From Roseateles sp. (GTDB lineage Bacteria > Pseudomonadota > Gammaproteobacteria > Burkholderiales > Burkholderiaceae_C): a DNA stretch of 64,000 nt. This document shows positions 16,787-24,567 of this stretch, in pieces. Location: assembly GCF_019237615.1 (NCBI RefSeq), contig NZ_JAFAGT010000096.1:46597-110596 (forward strand), given 5' to 3'. Under the pieces are notes generated by a model, which saw only the letters and a list, made by a program, of their open reading frames with translations, did no database searches and had not been told where the DNA came from. How positions within the stretch are numbered: the first letter of the stretch is position 1; the number at the start of each line of letters is the position of its first letter. The position numbers and the translations under genes are program-made.

Positions 16787-16809
16787 GTGCCGTCCCGCAA
16801 TTTCGGCAC
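16787..16809. repeat. small inverted repeat in the RRM gene leader region
   Basis: GTGCCG and CGGCAC, 6-bp arms 11 bases apart, inside the 234-bp AT-richer gap between the divergent membrane protein gene and the RRM gene. No T-run follows. It could fold in the 5' leader of the RRM mRNA. Confidence 0.35.
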
Positions 16810-16922
16810 CCCGCCACCATAATGAATTGCCTGTGTCTGGACGCCGCACCTTCGCTTGAATGGTTCACGATGGGTTGAAGCTCCACATGGTTTTTTGATT
16901 TTGAGAAGAGAAGGGCTTCCCC

Positions 16923-17327
16923 ATGGGAAACAAGCTTTACGTGGGCAACCTTGCCTACAGCGTGCGTGACGAATCGCTGCAAGAAGCGTTCGGTCAATTC
17001 GGGACCGTGACCTCCGCAAAGGTCATGATGGATCGCGAAACCGGTCGTTCCAAGGGTTTCGGCTTCGTGGAAATGGGTTCGGACGCCGAGGCCCAGGCAG
17101 CCATCAACGGCATGAATGGCCAGGCCCTGGAAGGCCGCGCGATCGTCGTCAACGAGGCTCGTCCTCGTGAAGAGCGTCCGGGCGGCTTCGGCGGCGGTGG
17201 CCGTTCGGGCGGCGGCGGCTACGGTGGTGGCGGCGGCGGCTACGGCGGCGGTGGCCGCTCGGGTGGCGGCGGCTACGGCGGTGGTGGTGGCGGCTACGGC
17301 GGCGGTGGCCGTTCCGGCGGCTACTGA
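16923..17327 (+). CDS. glycine-rich RRM RNA-binding protein
   Basis: 134 residues. One RNA recognition motif fills residues 3-80, with RNP2 LYVGNL and RNP1 KGFGFVEM both intact, so single-stranded RNA binding is expected. The tail is Gly/Tyr/Ser/Arg-rich and built from 18-residue repeats (54-bp DNA repeats, 17196-17325). Such proteins in cyanobacteria and proteobacteria are often cold-induced and act as RNA chaperones. The long AT-rich leader region (from about 16750) is consistent with cold regulation, though I see no sure promoter. A UUCG-loop terminator follows at 17352. Single-gene transcription unit. Confidence 0.93.
   Translation: MGNKLYVGNLAYSVRDESLQEAFGQFGTVTSAKVMMDRETGRSKGFGFVEMGSDAEAQAAINGMNGQALEGRAIVVNEARPREERPGGFGGGGRSGGGGYGGGGGGYGGGGRSGGGGYGGGGGGYGGGGRSGGY
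17196..17325 (+). repeat. 54-bp tandem repeat encoding the glycine-rich tail
   Basis: Units start at 17196, 17250 and 17304, two full copies and a partial third. Each unit encodes 18 residues of the type GGRSGGGGYGGGGGGYGG. Units differ at a few silent positions. Such a repeat can expand or contract by slippage. Confidence 0.85.
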
Positions 17328-17351
17328 TCGCCCCCCCTCGCAAGAGATCTG

Positions 17352-17385
17352 AACAAGGCGCCTTCGGGCGCCTTGTTCTTTTCTG
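17352..17385 (+). terminator. intrinsic terminator after the RRM gene
   Basis: AACAAGGCGCC and GGCGCCTTGTT make a perfect 11-bp stem closed by a TTCG tetraloop, followed by CTTTTCT. It lies 24 bp after the RRM stop and may also serve the convergent DUF5916 gene that ends at 17408. Confidence 0.93.
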
Positions 17386-17407
17386 GTGCGCCGATTCCGG
17401 CGCGGAC

Positions 17408-19714
17408 TCAGTAGCCCAGCGTGGCCTTGGCGAACACCTCGTCGGCGCGCTGGGCGCCCTGCTGCTCGCGGGCCCGGTTCAGGCCCACGCTGACGACGCG
17501 GGAGAGGCCCACACGGTGCTGGAGCATCAGCGACAGCACCCGCCCGACCTCGTTCTGCGCGGCCAGGCCTGCGGCCGGGTCGTCGCGGCGGCTGAAATGC
17601 GTCTGCTGGCGGATCAGCCGCAGCGAGTTGCGCGGGCTCAGGTGCAGCACCACGAGGCTTTGCGCATTGCGGTCCGTGAAGGCGCGGCGGCCGTCCGGGC
17701 CGTCGACCCAGCCCAGGCCGAAGCGCTGCTCGTACTCCAGCCACCATCCGCCCGGCAGCGGCGTCCGCAGCTGGGCGTGCAGCTGGCCCAGCGTGCCCGG
17801 GCCGACGCGGTCGGCGTCGACATCCAGCCGCCGGCCCCATTCGACCTCGGCGCTGATGTAGGTCAGCAGCTCGCCCGGGTTGGACTCCGCGCCCAGCAGC
17901 AGCGTGCGGGTCGGGTGCAGCCGGCCGCCGCTCCTCGCCCGGTGGCTGTCCAGGCCGACGTGGCCCCAGACGCCGGTGTTGCGTGCCGCCGAGAACCAGA
18001 AGCCCGGCTGCACCAGGCGGTCCACCACCTGGCCGGCGGCGACGCCGAGGCGCGGGTCGGCCAGCGTGCGCGTCTCCTGCAGCCGGAGCTGGGGCTCGCT
18101 CTCATGCATGTCGACGCCGGCCAGCTCGCGCGGGCCCAGGCGCAGATAGCCGAAGGCCGAGGCACGGCGGATGGCGCTCTGGCTGACGAAGCCGTTGTCG
18201 TTGGCAAAGCGGGGGCTGATCTCCTCGACGTTGACGTTGGCCACCCAGTCGCCGTCGCGGTAGCGCCAGCCCAGCCAGGCGCGGTGGCCGCGCTCACGGC
18301 CCACGCGCAGCACCTGGCCCGCCTCGTCCAGGCCAAGCGTCGTGCCGGACAGCAGCAGGTGGCCGCGCCACTGGTCGCTGTCGCCGGCCCGCCAGACGCC
18401 GTCGCCGCCCACCACCCGCGTGGACATGCCGGCGCCGAAGTCGCGCAGCGACGCGAGGCCCGCGAGGCCGAACTGCCCCTGTCCGCCCACCTGCACGCGG
18501 CCGCGCGCGAAGCTGGCCTGCGAGCCGCCGGGCTGCACGCCGCTGCGCGTGGCGAACGCGCCGGCGCGCAGCACCGGTCCGCCGCCGGCGTCGCGCAGAT
18601 GCAGGGCCGTGGCCTCGGCGCCGGCGCCGCGCCAGGTGGCGCGCAGGCCCCAGTCGGGATCGGTGATGGCGCGGGTGTAGAAGGCCGCGAGGCTGCGGTT
18701 CTCGCCGGACTCGTCGGCCTGGGTCGGGCCGACGACGTCGGCGCTCTCCAGGAAGAAGGGCCGCTTCTCGGGCACGCTGAGCGCGAAGCGCGTGTTGCCG
18801 GCGAGCTGCGGCGCGTCGAGTTCGACCTGCGAGAAGTCGGGGTTCAGCGTCACGTCCAGCACCCAGTCGGCGCGGGGGCGCCACTTGAACTCGGCGCCCA
18901 GCGACGCCTTGCGCGCGCGCCGCGTGCCGTCCGCCTCGCTGGCGTCGCGCGTGGCGCGCAGCGTCAGTTCGGGGCGCAAGGCCATGAAGCCGCGCTCGCG
19001 GACCTGCTCGACGAGGTCGCCCAGCCCGTCCAGTGGCTGCAGCTCGGCGATGAAGCTCAGCGCGTCCTTGGTCAGCGCCGGCGCGCTGACGTCGAGCGTG
19101 CGCTCCTCGCGCGGGATGTTGCGGGCGATCATCACGCGCCAGGGCGCGCCCCCCGAGTGCGGGAAGCGCAGCGCCGCGAGCGGCCAGCGCAGCTCGACGC
19201 TGTAGCCGTCGGGCAGCAGCGTGGTCGCGGCGTCCACGTCGAAGTCGGGCGCCGAGTCCTCGCTGTCCTCCTCGGCGGAGAACAGGCCGTCCTCGACGGC
19301 ACCGGCCGCGCTGACGCGCACGTACTGCGCCGTGCGGCGGTGGCCCACGGGGTCGATGAGGATGGAGATGAAGTCCTGGTCGGCCTTGACCTGGTCGCGC
19401 CGGGCCAGCGGCGCGCGGATGCGGCCGGGCTCGGGGTCCCAGGCGCGGATGCCGAAGACGAGGGCGTCGTCGGTGACCAGCACCTGCACCGTCGTGCGCC
19501 AGCGTGCGGGCTGCTTGTCGGCGGGAAGGAACTGCGCGAAGCGCTCGTAGGCCGGCGCGCGCCGCCAGGCGTCGTCGTCCAGGCGGCCGTCGATGACGGG
19601 CGGGGCCTCGCCCGTGGCCAGGCGCAGCGCGGTGGGATGTTGCAGCGCGGGGGCGCTGCCCCAGGCCGGCAGGGCCAGGGCAAGCAGGCCCGGGCCAAAG
19701 AGACGGAAGTTCAT
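17408..19714 (-). CDS. DUF5916 / CBM9-like outer membrane-associated protein
   Basis: 768 residues. A signal peptide (about 1-20, ending near AWGSA) is followed by a CBM9-like domain (about 30-210) with PPVIDGRLDDDAWRRAP, and VLVTDDALVFGIRAWDPEP. A long beta-rich C-terminal region (about 240-768) contains LNPDFSQVELD and KRPFFLESADV, text characteristic of DUF5916, and ends in an aromatic-terminated beta strand (KATLGY) as in outer membrane barrels. The function is unknown; association with TonB-type uptake or peptide/sugar handling has been guessed for relatives. Single gene; a short ORF with a strong ribosome-binding site lies 112 bp upstream (19826-19876). Confidence 0.85.
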   Translation of the reverse strand: MNFRLFGPGLLALALPAWGSAPALQHPTALRLATGEAPPVIDGRLDDDAWRRAPAYERFAQFLPADKQPARWRTTVQVLVTDDALVFGIRAWDPEPGRIRAPLARRDQVKADQDFISILIDPVGHRRTAQYVRVSAAGAVEDGLFSAEEDSEDSAPDFDVDAATTLLPDGYSVELRWPLAALRFPHSGGAPWRVMIARNIPREERTLDVSAPALTKDALSFIAELQPLDGLGDLVEQVRERGFMALRPELTLRATRDASEADGTRRARKASLGAEFKWRPRADWVLDVTLNPDFSQVELDAPQLAGNTRFALSVPEKRPFFLESADVVGPTQADESGENRSLAAFYTRAITDPDWGLRATWRGAGAEATALHLRDAGGGPVLRAGAFATRSGVQPGGSQASFARGRVQVGGQGQFGLAGLASLRDFGAGMSTRVVGGDGVWRAGDSDQWRGHLLLSGTTLGLDEAGQVLRVGRERGHRAWLGWRYRDGDWVANVNVEEISPRFANDNGFVSQSAIRRASAFGYLRLGPRELAGVDMHESEPQLRLQETRTLADPRLGVAAGQVVDRLVQPGFWFSAARNTGVWGHVGLDSHRARSGGRLHPTRTLLLGAESNPGELLTYISAEVEWGRRLDVDADRVGPGTLGQLHAQLRTPLPGGWWLEYEQRFGLGWVDGPDGRRAFTDRNAQSLVVLHLSPRNSLRLIRQQTHFSRRDDPAAGLAAQNEVGRVLSLMLQHRVGLSRVVSVGLNRAREQQGAQRADEVFAKATLGY

Positions 19715-19825
19715 GGAAGTCGTCCGAGAACGGCTGCGCGCGCGGGCGGCGGCCGCAGGAATCAGGTGGGGCGTGCGCGGGGCGCAGCCGGCGGGCGGCG
19801 CTGCGCTAGATGGCAGCGCGCGGGC

Positions 19826-19876
19826 TCAGCAGGGGTGAAGCACCTTGGCCATGATGTCCTCCTTGGCTGCGTTCAT
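19826..19876 (-). CDS. short upstream ORF (8 or 16 codons), possible leader peptide
   Basis: In the 214-bp gap before the DUF5916 gene the minus strand has AAGGAGGA, then ATG at 19852, encoding MAKVLHPC and a stop. An in-frame ATG at 19876 gives a 16-residue form, MNAAKEDIMAKVLHPC. The ribosome-binding site is better than that of most full genes here. The peptide ends in Cys and the stop lies about 110 bases before the next start. I do not recognise it; a leader peptide is one possibility, chance another. Confidence 0.3.
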   Translation of the reverse strand: MNAAKEDIMAKVLHPC

Positions 19877-19928
19877 GCAGCTCTCGGTACGAAGAGCGCG
19901 CAGTGTAGCCAGGGCTTGCGTGCCCTGG

Positions 19929-20702
19929 TTACTCGCTCGCGCGCTTCTTGCGCGGCCGGCTGCCCAGTGCGCGGTCGTAGAGCCAGTTGGGCAGCAGGCG
20001 CAGGATCTTGGCCAGCACGCCCATCTGCCAGGGGATGACGCGGTAGCTGACCTGGGCGCGGATGCTGCGCACGGCCTGCTCGGCGAACTCGTCCGCCTGC
20101 ATCAGGAAGGGCATGGAGTAGCGGTTGCCGCGCGTCAGCGGCGTGTCGATGTAGCCCGGCAGCAGGGTGACGACGCGCACGCCGAACGGCCGGCACTCGC
20201 CGCGCAGGCTCTCGCAATAGGCGACGACCGCGGACTTGCTCGCGCAATAGGCGCCGTGCCCCGGCAGGCCGCGGATGGCAGCGACGCTGGCCACGCCCAC
20301 CAGCGTGCCCGAGCGGCGCTCCAGCATCGCGGTGACGAAGGGGTGGAAGGTGGCGGCCAGGCCGACGTTGTTGGTCTCGAAGGTGCGGCGCATCACGTCG
20401 AGGTCGTCGAAGTGGGCCGTGTCCATGCCGATGCTGATGCCGGCGTTGGCGATGACGACGTCGGGCAGGCCCTGGGCAGCGATGCATTCGCGGCCGATGC
20501 GGGCCATGGCGTCGAGGTCGGCGACATCGGCGCCGTAGACCCTGAAGCGGGCCGTGTCGAGCTGCTGCTCGGCGGCCCAGCGCTGGACCTCGGCGACGCG
20601 CCGGGCCACCAGCGCGAGGCGGGCGCCGTCGCGGTAGTAGCGCAGCGCCAGCGCCTGGCCGATGCCGCTGGAGGCGCCGGTGATGAAGACCAGTTCGCTC
20701 AT
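19929..20702 (-). CDS. short-chain dehydrogenase/reductase
   Basis: 257 residues with classic SDR features: the cofactor loop TGASSGIGQ at residues 8-16, NAG at about 88 (VIANAGIS), the catalytic Ser in VASVAAIRG, and the YCASK Tyr-Lys pair at about 152-156. The C-terminal hydrophobic stretch (VLAKILRLLPNWLYDRAL) is seen in membrane-associated SDRs. Its ATG overlaps the lptC stop as ATGA, so it is the last gene of the kdsD-kdsC-lptC operon, where lptA would be expected. The substrate is unknown; a lipid or sugar role is only suggested by context. Confidence 0.88.
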   Translation of the reverse strand: MSELVFITGASSGIGQALALRYYRDGARLALVARRVAEVQRWAAEQQLDTARFRVYGADVADLDAMARIGRECIAAQGLPDVVIANAGISIGMDTAHFDDLDVMRRTFETNNVGLAATFHPFVTAMLERRSGTLVGVASVAAIRGLPGHGAYCASKSAVVAYCESLRGECRPFGVRVVTLLPGYIDTPLTRGNRYSMPFLMQADEFAEQAVRSIRAQVSYRVIPWQMGVLAKILRLLPNWLYDRALGSRPRKKRASE

Positions 20703-21358
20703 CGACCGTCCCGCGAGGCGATCTGCCCCTGGGCCCGGCCCGTGAAGCTGATCTGGCCCGTCAGGTGCCGGTACTCGAAGTTGCGCGCGTTCAAGGTCGA
20801 GCTGCCCTGGCGTATGGTGACGGGCAGGTGGGAGCGCAGGATCTCGCTGTTCGCCAGCGCCTGCAGGAACTCGCCGCGCACCTCCAGCTGGGCCGGTGCG
20901 TTCTCGCCCGCGCCCGGCGGCAGGCGGCGCAGGCGCACGTCGCCGATCAGCTGCATGTCGCTGCCGTCGCCGTTGCTGATGGCGCGCTTGGCCTCGGCGA
21001 TGGCTAGGCTGCCGTCGGGCGCGATGGCGCGCACGCGGGCCTGGTCGATCTCCAGGGTGTCGGTGTCGGGGTAGTGGCGCAGCTCTGCACCGGCGATCTG
21101 CACGTTCAGCCGGCCGTCGGCACCGATGCGCTGGATCTCGAAGTTCTCCATGCGGTAGTCGGGGATGTGGCGCGGCGGTGCCAGCTCGGACGGCCCGTCC
21201 AGCAGCGGCGTGTTCTTCACCAGCCACCAGGTGCCGCTGGCCAGCAGGGCCATCAGCAGCAGCGGCAGGTAGTTCGACAGCACGCTCTGGGCGCGCCACA
21301 GCCAGGGTCGGGGCTTGGCGCGGCTTGGCGCGGCGAGGGGCAGGGCCGCGGGCGTCAT
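20699..21358 (-). CDS. lptC: LPS export protein LptC
   Basis: 219 residues. One membrane helix at about 31-47 (LPLLLMALLASGTWWLV) anchors a periplasmic beta-jellyroll with the family text DYRMENFEIQRIGADGRLNVQIAGAELRHYPDTDTLEI. LptC joins the LptBFG transporter to the LptA bridge in lipopolysaccharide export. It overlaps kdsC and the SDR gene by four bases on each side. lptA and lptB, which usually follow in Burkholderiales, are not in the window. Confidence 0.92.
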   Translation of the reverse strand: MTPAALPLAAPSRAKPRPWLWRAQSVLSNYLPLLLMALLASGTWWLVKNTPLLDGPSELAPPRHIPDYRMENFEIQRIGADGRLNVQIAGAELRHYPDTDTLEIDQARVRAIAPDGSLAIAEAKRAISNGDGSDMQLIGDVRLRRLPPGAGENAPAQLEVRGEFLQALANSEILRSHLPVTIRQGSSTLNARNFEYRHLTGQISFTGRAQGQIASRDGR

Positions 21359-21933
21359 GGCGAGGTGCCGCCGTCCAGCGTGGCGTGGTGCGCGTTCAGT
21401 AGGCGCTCGTAGTGGCCGCCGGCCATCAGCAGCAGGTCGCAGTACTCGCGCGCCGCGCCATGGCCGCCCGCCGCGCGGGTGACATGGTGGGCGACGGCCA
21501 GCACCTCGGCGTGGGCGCCGGGCGGGGCGCAGGCGAAGCCGGCGCGCGTCATCAGCGGCAGGTCGGGCCAGTCGTCGCCCATCGCGGCAACCTCGCCCCA
21601 GCTCGCGCCGAGCCGGGCCAGCAGCGGCTCCGCGGCGGCCAGCTTGTCGCCGGCGCCGTAGACGGCATGGGCCAGGCCCAGGTCGGCCACGCGGCGGCGC
21701 ACGGCGGGGCTGTCGCGGCCGGTGATGATCACCGGCGTGATGCCCGCCTGCTGCAGCGACTTCAGGCCATGGCCGTCCAGCGTGCTGAAGGCCTTGAACT
21801 CCTCGCCACGCTCGCCGATGTAGATGCGGCCGTCGGTCAGCACGCCGTCGACGTCGAAGATGGCCAGTTTGATGGCCAGGCCCGTGCCCTGGGCCTGGAC
21901 GAGCAGCTCGGGCGGGAAACGCAGCGCCGCCAT
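21355..21933 (-). CDS. kdsC: 3-deoxy-D-manno-octulosonate 8-phosphate phosphatase KdsC
   Basis: 192 residues, HAD superfamily C0 type without a cap. The nucleophile motif is IFDVDGVLTDGRIYIGERGEE, followed by FSTLDGHGLKSL, the Thr motif VIITGRDS and the Lys/Asp motifs ending AAMGDDWPDLPLM. Removes phosphate from KDO-8-phosphate in the cytoplasm to give KDO for lipid A core. Start overlaps the kdsD stop by one base (TGATG) and its stop overlaps lptC by four, so the three are tightly coupled. Confidence 0.95.
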   Translation of the reverse strand: MAALRFPPELLVQAQGTGLAIKLAIFDVDGVLTDGRIYIGERGEEFKAFSTLDGHGLKSLQQAGITPVIITGRDSPAVRRRVADLGLAHAVYGAGDKLAAAEPLLARLGASWGEVAAMGDDWPDLPLMTRAGFACAPPGAHAEVLAVAHHVTRAAGGHGAAREYCDLLLMAGGHYERLLNAHHATLDGGTSP

Positions 21934-22919
21934 CAGATCACCTTGGCCCGCATCAGGTCGTTGCTGTTGATCGCGCCCAGCAGGCGCTTGTCGGCGTCGA
22001 CCACCAGCACGACGGTGATGCGCGCCTCTTCCATCAGGTCGGCCGCCTCGACGGCCAGCGCGTCGGGGCCCAGCGTGCGCGGTTGGCCGTGCGCGACTTC
22101 CGCCGCCGTCAGCGAGCGCAGGTCGCGGCCCTGCTCGACGAGGCGGCGCAGGTCGCCGTCTGTGAAGATGCCCTGCACGCGGTCGTCGGCATCGACGACC
22201 ACCGCCATGCCCAGCGCCTTGGCGCTCATCTCGCGCATCAGGTCGGTGAAGCCGGTGTCGGCGGCCACGCGCGGCAGCGCCTCGCCGCTGCGCATCAGGT
22301 CGCGCACATGGGTCAGCAGCTTGCGGCCCAGCGCGCCGCCCGGGTGCGAGCGGGCGAAGTCCTCGGCCTTGAAGCCGCGCGCGTCCAGCAGGGCCACGGC
22401 GAGGGCGTCGCCCAGCGCCATCTGGGCCGTGGTGCTGGCGGTAGGGGCCAGCTGCAGCGGGCAGGCCTCCTCGGCGACGGCGCTGTCGAGCACGACGTCG
22501 GCATGGGCGGCCAGGCTGGATTCGGACCGCCCCGTCATCGCGATGACGGGCACGCCCAGGCGCTTGAGCACGGGCAGGATGGCGTTGAGCTCGTCGCTCT
22601 CGCCGGAGTTGGACAGGGCCAGCACGACGTCGCCGCCGGTGACCATGCCCAGGTCGCCATGGGCCGCCTCGGCGGGGTGGACGAACAGTGCCGGCGTGCC
22701 GGTGGAGGCCAGCGTGGCGGCGATCTTGCGGCCCACATGGCCGCTCTTGCCCATGCCCATGACGGCGACGCGGCCGCGGCAGGTCAGTATGGTCTGCAGT
22801 GCGCTCACGAAGGCGTCGCCCAGACGCGGTGCCAGCTCGGCGAGGGCGCGGGCCTCAACCTCGAGCGCCTGGCGGCCGATGCGGACGGCGCGCTCGGCGG
22901 CAAAGACGGAAGAACTCAT
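21933..22919 (-). CDS. kdsD: D-arabinose 5-phosphate isomerase KdsD
   Basis: 328 residues. The SIS sugar-isomerase domain covers about 35-180, with VAVMGMGKSGHVGRKIAATL, AAHGDLGM and LALSNSGESDEL. Two CBS domains follow at about 205-325. Converts ribulose 5-phosphate to arabinose 5-phosphate, the first committed step to KDO. First gene of the operon; the divergent PAP2 gene starts 80 bp away across a GC-rich imperfect hairpin. Confidence 0.95.
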   Translation of the reverse strand: MSSSVFAAERAVRIGRQALEVEARALAELAPRLGDAFVSALQTILTCRGRVAVMGMGKSGHVGRKIAATLASTGTPALFVHPAEAAHGDLGMVTGGDVVLALSNSGESDELNAILPVLKRLGVPVIAMTGRSESSLAAHADVVLDSAVAEEACPLQLAPTASTTAQMALGDALAVALLDARGFKAEDFARSHPGGALGRKLLTHVRDLMRSGEALPRVAADTGFTDLMREMSAKALGMAVVVDADDRVQGIFTDGDLRRLVEQGRDLRSLTAAEVAHGQPRTLGPDALAVEAADLMEEARITVVLVVDADKRLLGAINSNDLMRAKVI

Positions 22920-22946
22920 GCAGCCAGTGTAGACAAGGCCCGGGGT

Positions 22947-22979
22947 GGGCCCGGGCCGGCAGTCGCCGGCCGGGCCCCG
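22947..22979. repeat. GC-rich imperfect hairpin between kdsD and PAP2 gene
   Basis: GGGCCCGGGCCGGC and GCCGGCCGGGCCCC pair with one bulged base around a short AGTC centre. It fills the middle of the 80-bp divergent gap and must lie in the leader of one or both transcripts. No T-run follows. Confidence 0.45.
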
Positions 22980-22999
22980 GCGTTCGGGGCTGACAATCC

Positions 23000-23713
23000 A
23001 TGACCATGCAGAGCCGCCCGCCTCCTCTTCGCGCGCCCGCCGCGCGCCTGCCGGTCGCCGTGTGGGCCTTGCTGCTGGGCCTCGCGGCCCTGCTGGCCTG
23101 GGATGCCAGTGGCCTGGACCTGCAGGTCATGCGCCATGTCGGCAGCGCCGCCGGGTTCGCCTGGCGCGAGAGCTGGTTCACGACGCTGCTGATCCACCAG
23201 GGCGGCCGCCTGCTCTCCTGGGCCGCGATCGGCTGCATCCTGCTCGCCAACCTGTGGCCCCGGCAGGTGCTGCCCGGCCTGACCCGGCGCGAGCGCCTGG
23301 GCTGGCTCCTGATCACGTTGCTCTGCCTGGCCGTGGTGTCGGTCATCAAGCGCTTCAGCCTGACGAGCTGCCCCTGGGACCTCGCCGAGTTCGGCGGCAC
23401 GGTCCAGTACGTCTCGCACTGGGCCTTCGGCCTGACCGACGGCGGCGGCGGGCATTGCTTCCCGTCCGGCCATGCCAGCGCGGCCTTCGCCTTCCTGTGC
23501 GGCGCCTGGATGCTGGCCCGCGCCTACCCGCGCCTGGCGCGCGCCTGGCTGGCGGGCGTCATCTGCCTGGGCCTGGTCTACGGCGTCGGCCAGATGCTGC
23601 GCGGCGCCCACTATCCCAGCCACACGATGTGGACGGCCTGGATCTGCTGGGCGCTGACGGTCGCGGTCGTGCAGATCCAGCCCTGGGTCCTCAGCCGGCG
23701 CGCCGCCGCCTGA
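23000..23713 (+). CDS. PAP2-family membrane phosphatase
   Basis: 237 residues with about six helices. The phosphatase motifs are KRFSLTSCPWDL (the first motif has Cys-Pro where KxxxxxxRP is standard), PSGHAS at about 155-160 and RGAHYPSHTMWTA at about 200-212. The CPWDL form is typical of a subgroup of inner-membrane lipid phosphatases that act on lipid A, undecaprenyl or phosphatidylglycerol phosphates with the active site facing the periplasm. Adjacent to the KDO/LPS operon, but divergent from it. The last 23 bases overlap the end of the convergent Hcp-like gene. Confidence 0.9.
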   Translation: MTMQSRPPPLRAPAARLPVAVWALLLGLAALLAWDASGLDLQVMRHVGSAAGFAWRESWFTTLLIHQGGRLLSWAAIGCILLANLWPRQVLPGLTRRERLGWLLITLLCLAVVSVIKRFSLTSCPWDLAEFGGTVQYVSHWAFGLTDGGGGHCFPSGHASAAFAFLCGAWMLARAYPRLARAWLAGVICLGLVYGVGQMLRGAHYPSHTMWTAWICWALTVAVVQIQPWVLSRRAAA

Positions 23714-24401
23714 GGGCCAGCACCCCCAGGCCGGCCAGCAGCAGGGCCGCGCTGGCGGGTTCGGGCACGGGCACGGGCGTGACGGTGGCGGCATCGAAGT
23801 CGATGCTGCCGCCGGAGGCGAACAGGCCCAGCAGCACGCTCTCGTCGCCGCTGAACTGCGCGGTGGGCATGCCGCGCTTGAGGTCGAAGCTGCCCTCCAC
23901 CCAGGGCTTGTAGCCGCCCTTGCCATCCTGGGCGCGGTAGCGCAGCTTGACGATGCTGCCCGAGCTCATCGACGCGTCGGCCATCAGGCCGTCGCCGCTG
24001 CCGGTGATCCTGAGCCCCGTGCCCACCGTGTCGGTGAAGATCATCTGGAAGAAGGAGGCGCCGCCTTCGCCCGCCTTCACCACGTCGAGCGTGGTCGTCC
24101 GGATGTGCTTGCCGGTCGCGACGTCGAGGAACCAGGCGGGCGTCGAGCTGTCCACGGCCTGGGTCCAGGCCAGGTCGGAGAACGTGGCCTTGCCGACGGA
24201 TCCGCCGCTGGTGGCCAGCGTCAGGCCCCAGGAAAAGCTTTCGATGTCTATCCAGTCCTTGTGCCGGGCGTCGGTCGAATCGCCCTGCAGGCCGTCGATC
24301 TGCAGAAAGTAGCTGTTGGCCGCCTGGGCCAGGCCGACCGCCGCCAGGCCGGCGGCGAACACCGCCGCGCGCCAGGCCCGGATGAAACGTGAAGCAACCA
24401 T
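23691..24401 (-). CDS. Hcp-fold (T6SS tube-like) secreted protein with PEP-CTERM anchor
   Basis: 236 residues; ATG at 24401 behind AAGGAGGT. Signal peptide at about 1-27 (cleavage after GLAQA). The body, residues 28-205, reads like the Hcp/EvpC fold: YFLQIDGLQGDST, IDIESFSWGL, HIRTTTLDVVKAGEGGASFF and VKLRYRAQD. The C-terminus is a full PEP-CTERM sorting signal: VPVPEPASAALLL helix, then RRRRAG. T6SS Hcp proteins have no signal peptide, so this one goes through Sec and is presumably processed by an exosortase, then sits in or leaves through the envelope. No T6SS or exosortase genes are in the window. The 3' end overlaps the PAP2 gene by 23 bp. Confidence 0.88.
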   Translation of the reverse strand: MVASRFIRAWRAAVFAAGLAAVGLAQAANSYFLQIDGLQGDSTDARHKDWIDIESFSWGLTLATSGGSVGKATFSDLAWTQAVDSSTPAWFLDVATGKHIRTTTLDVVKAGEGGASFFQMIFTDTVGTGLRITGSGDGLMADASMSSGSIVKLRYRAQDGKGGYKPWVEGSFDLKRGMPTAQFSGDESVLLGLFASGGSIDFDAATVTPVPVPEPASAALLLAGLGVLALRRRRAG

Positions 24402-24567
24402 GTCTAACCTCCTTGAGCCCGGATTGGGCGACGCCGATGCTGGGCGAGCGGGGCCGGCTCCACCATCCCCAAGGTGCCGTCGTGGCCGCAAGGGGTTTCC
24501 ACAGAGCCGGGTGAGCGGCCATCGGCCTAGACTGGCCCGACAAATCGCACCACGGACAGGAGACACC

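Noticed and set aside
16787..16809. Rho-independent terminator before the RRM gene.
   Set aside because: The 6-bp arms have a long loop and no T-run; kept only as a repeat.
17196..17325. CRISPR-like repeat array.
   Set aside because: The periodic units are in frame and encode the glycine-rich tail; there are no spacers.
23691..24401. Type VI secretion locus.
   Set aside because: Only an Hcp-like fold is present, with signal peptide and PEP-CTERM tail; no TssB, TssC, VgrG, ClpV or membrane-complex genes are in the window.
24480..24510. Possible sigma-54 promoter (GG and TTGC elements, minus strand) before the PEP-CTERM Hcp-like gene.
   Set aside because: The spacing is GG-N9-GC, one base short of the required ten, and the flanking bases do not fit TGGCAC. 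Listed because PEP-CTERM genes are often sigma-54 controlled.
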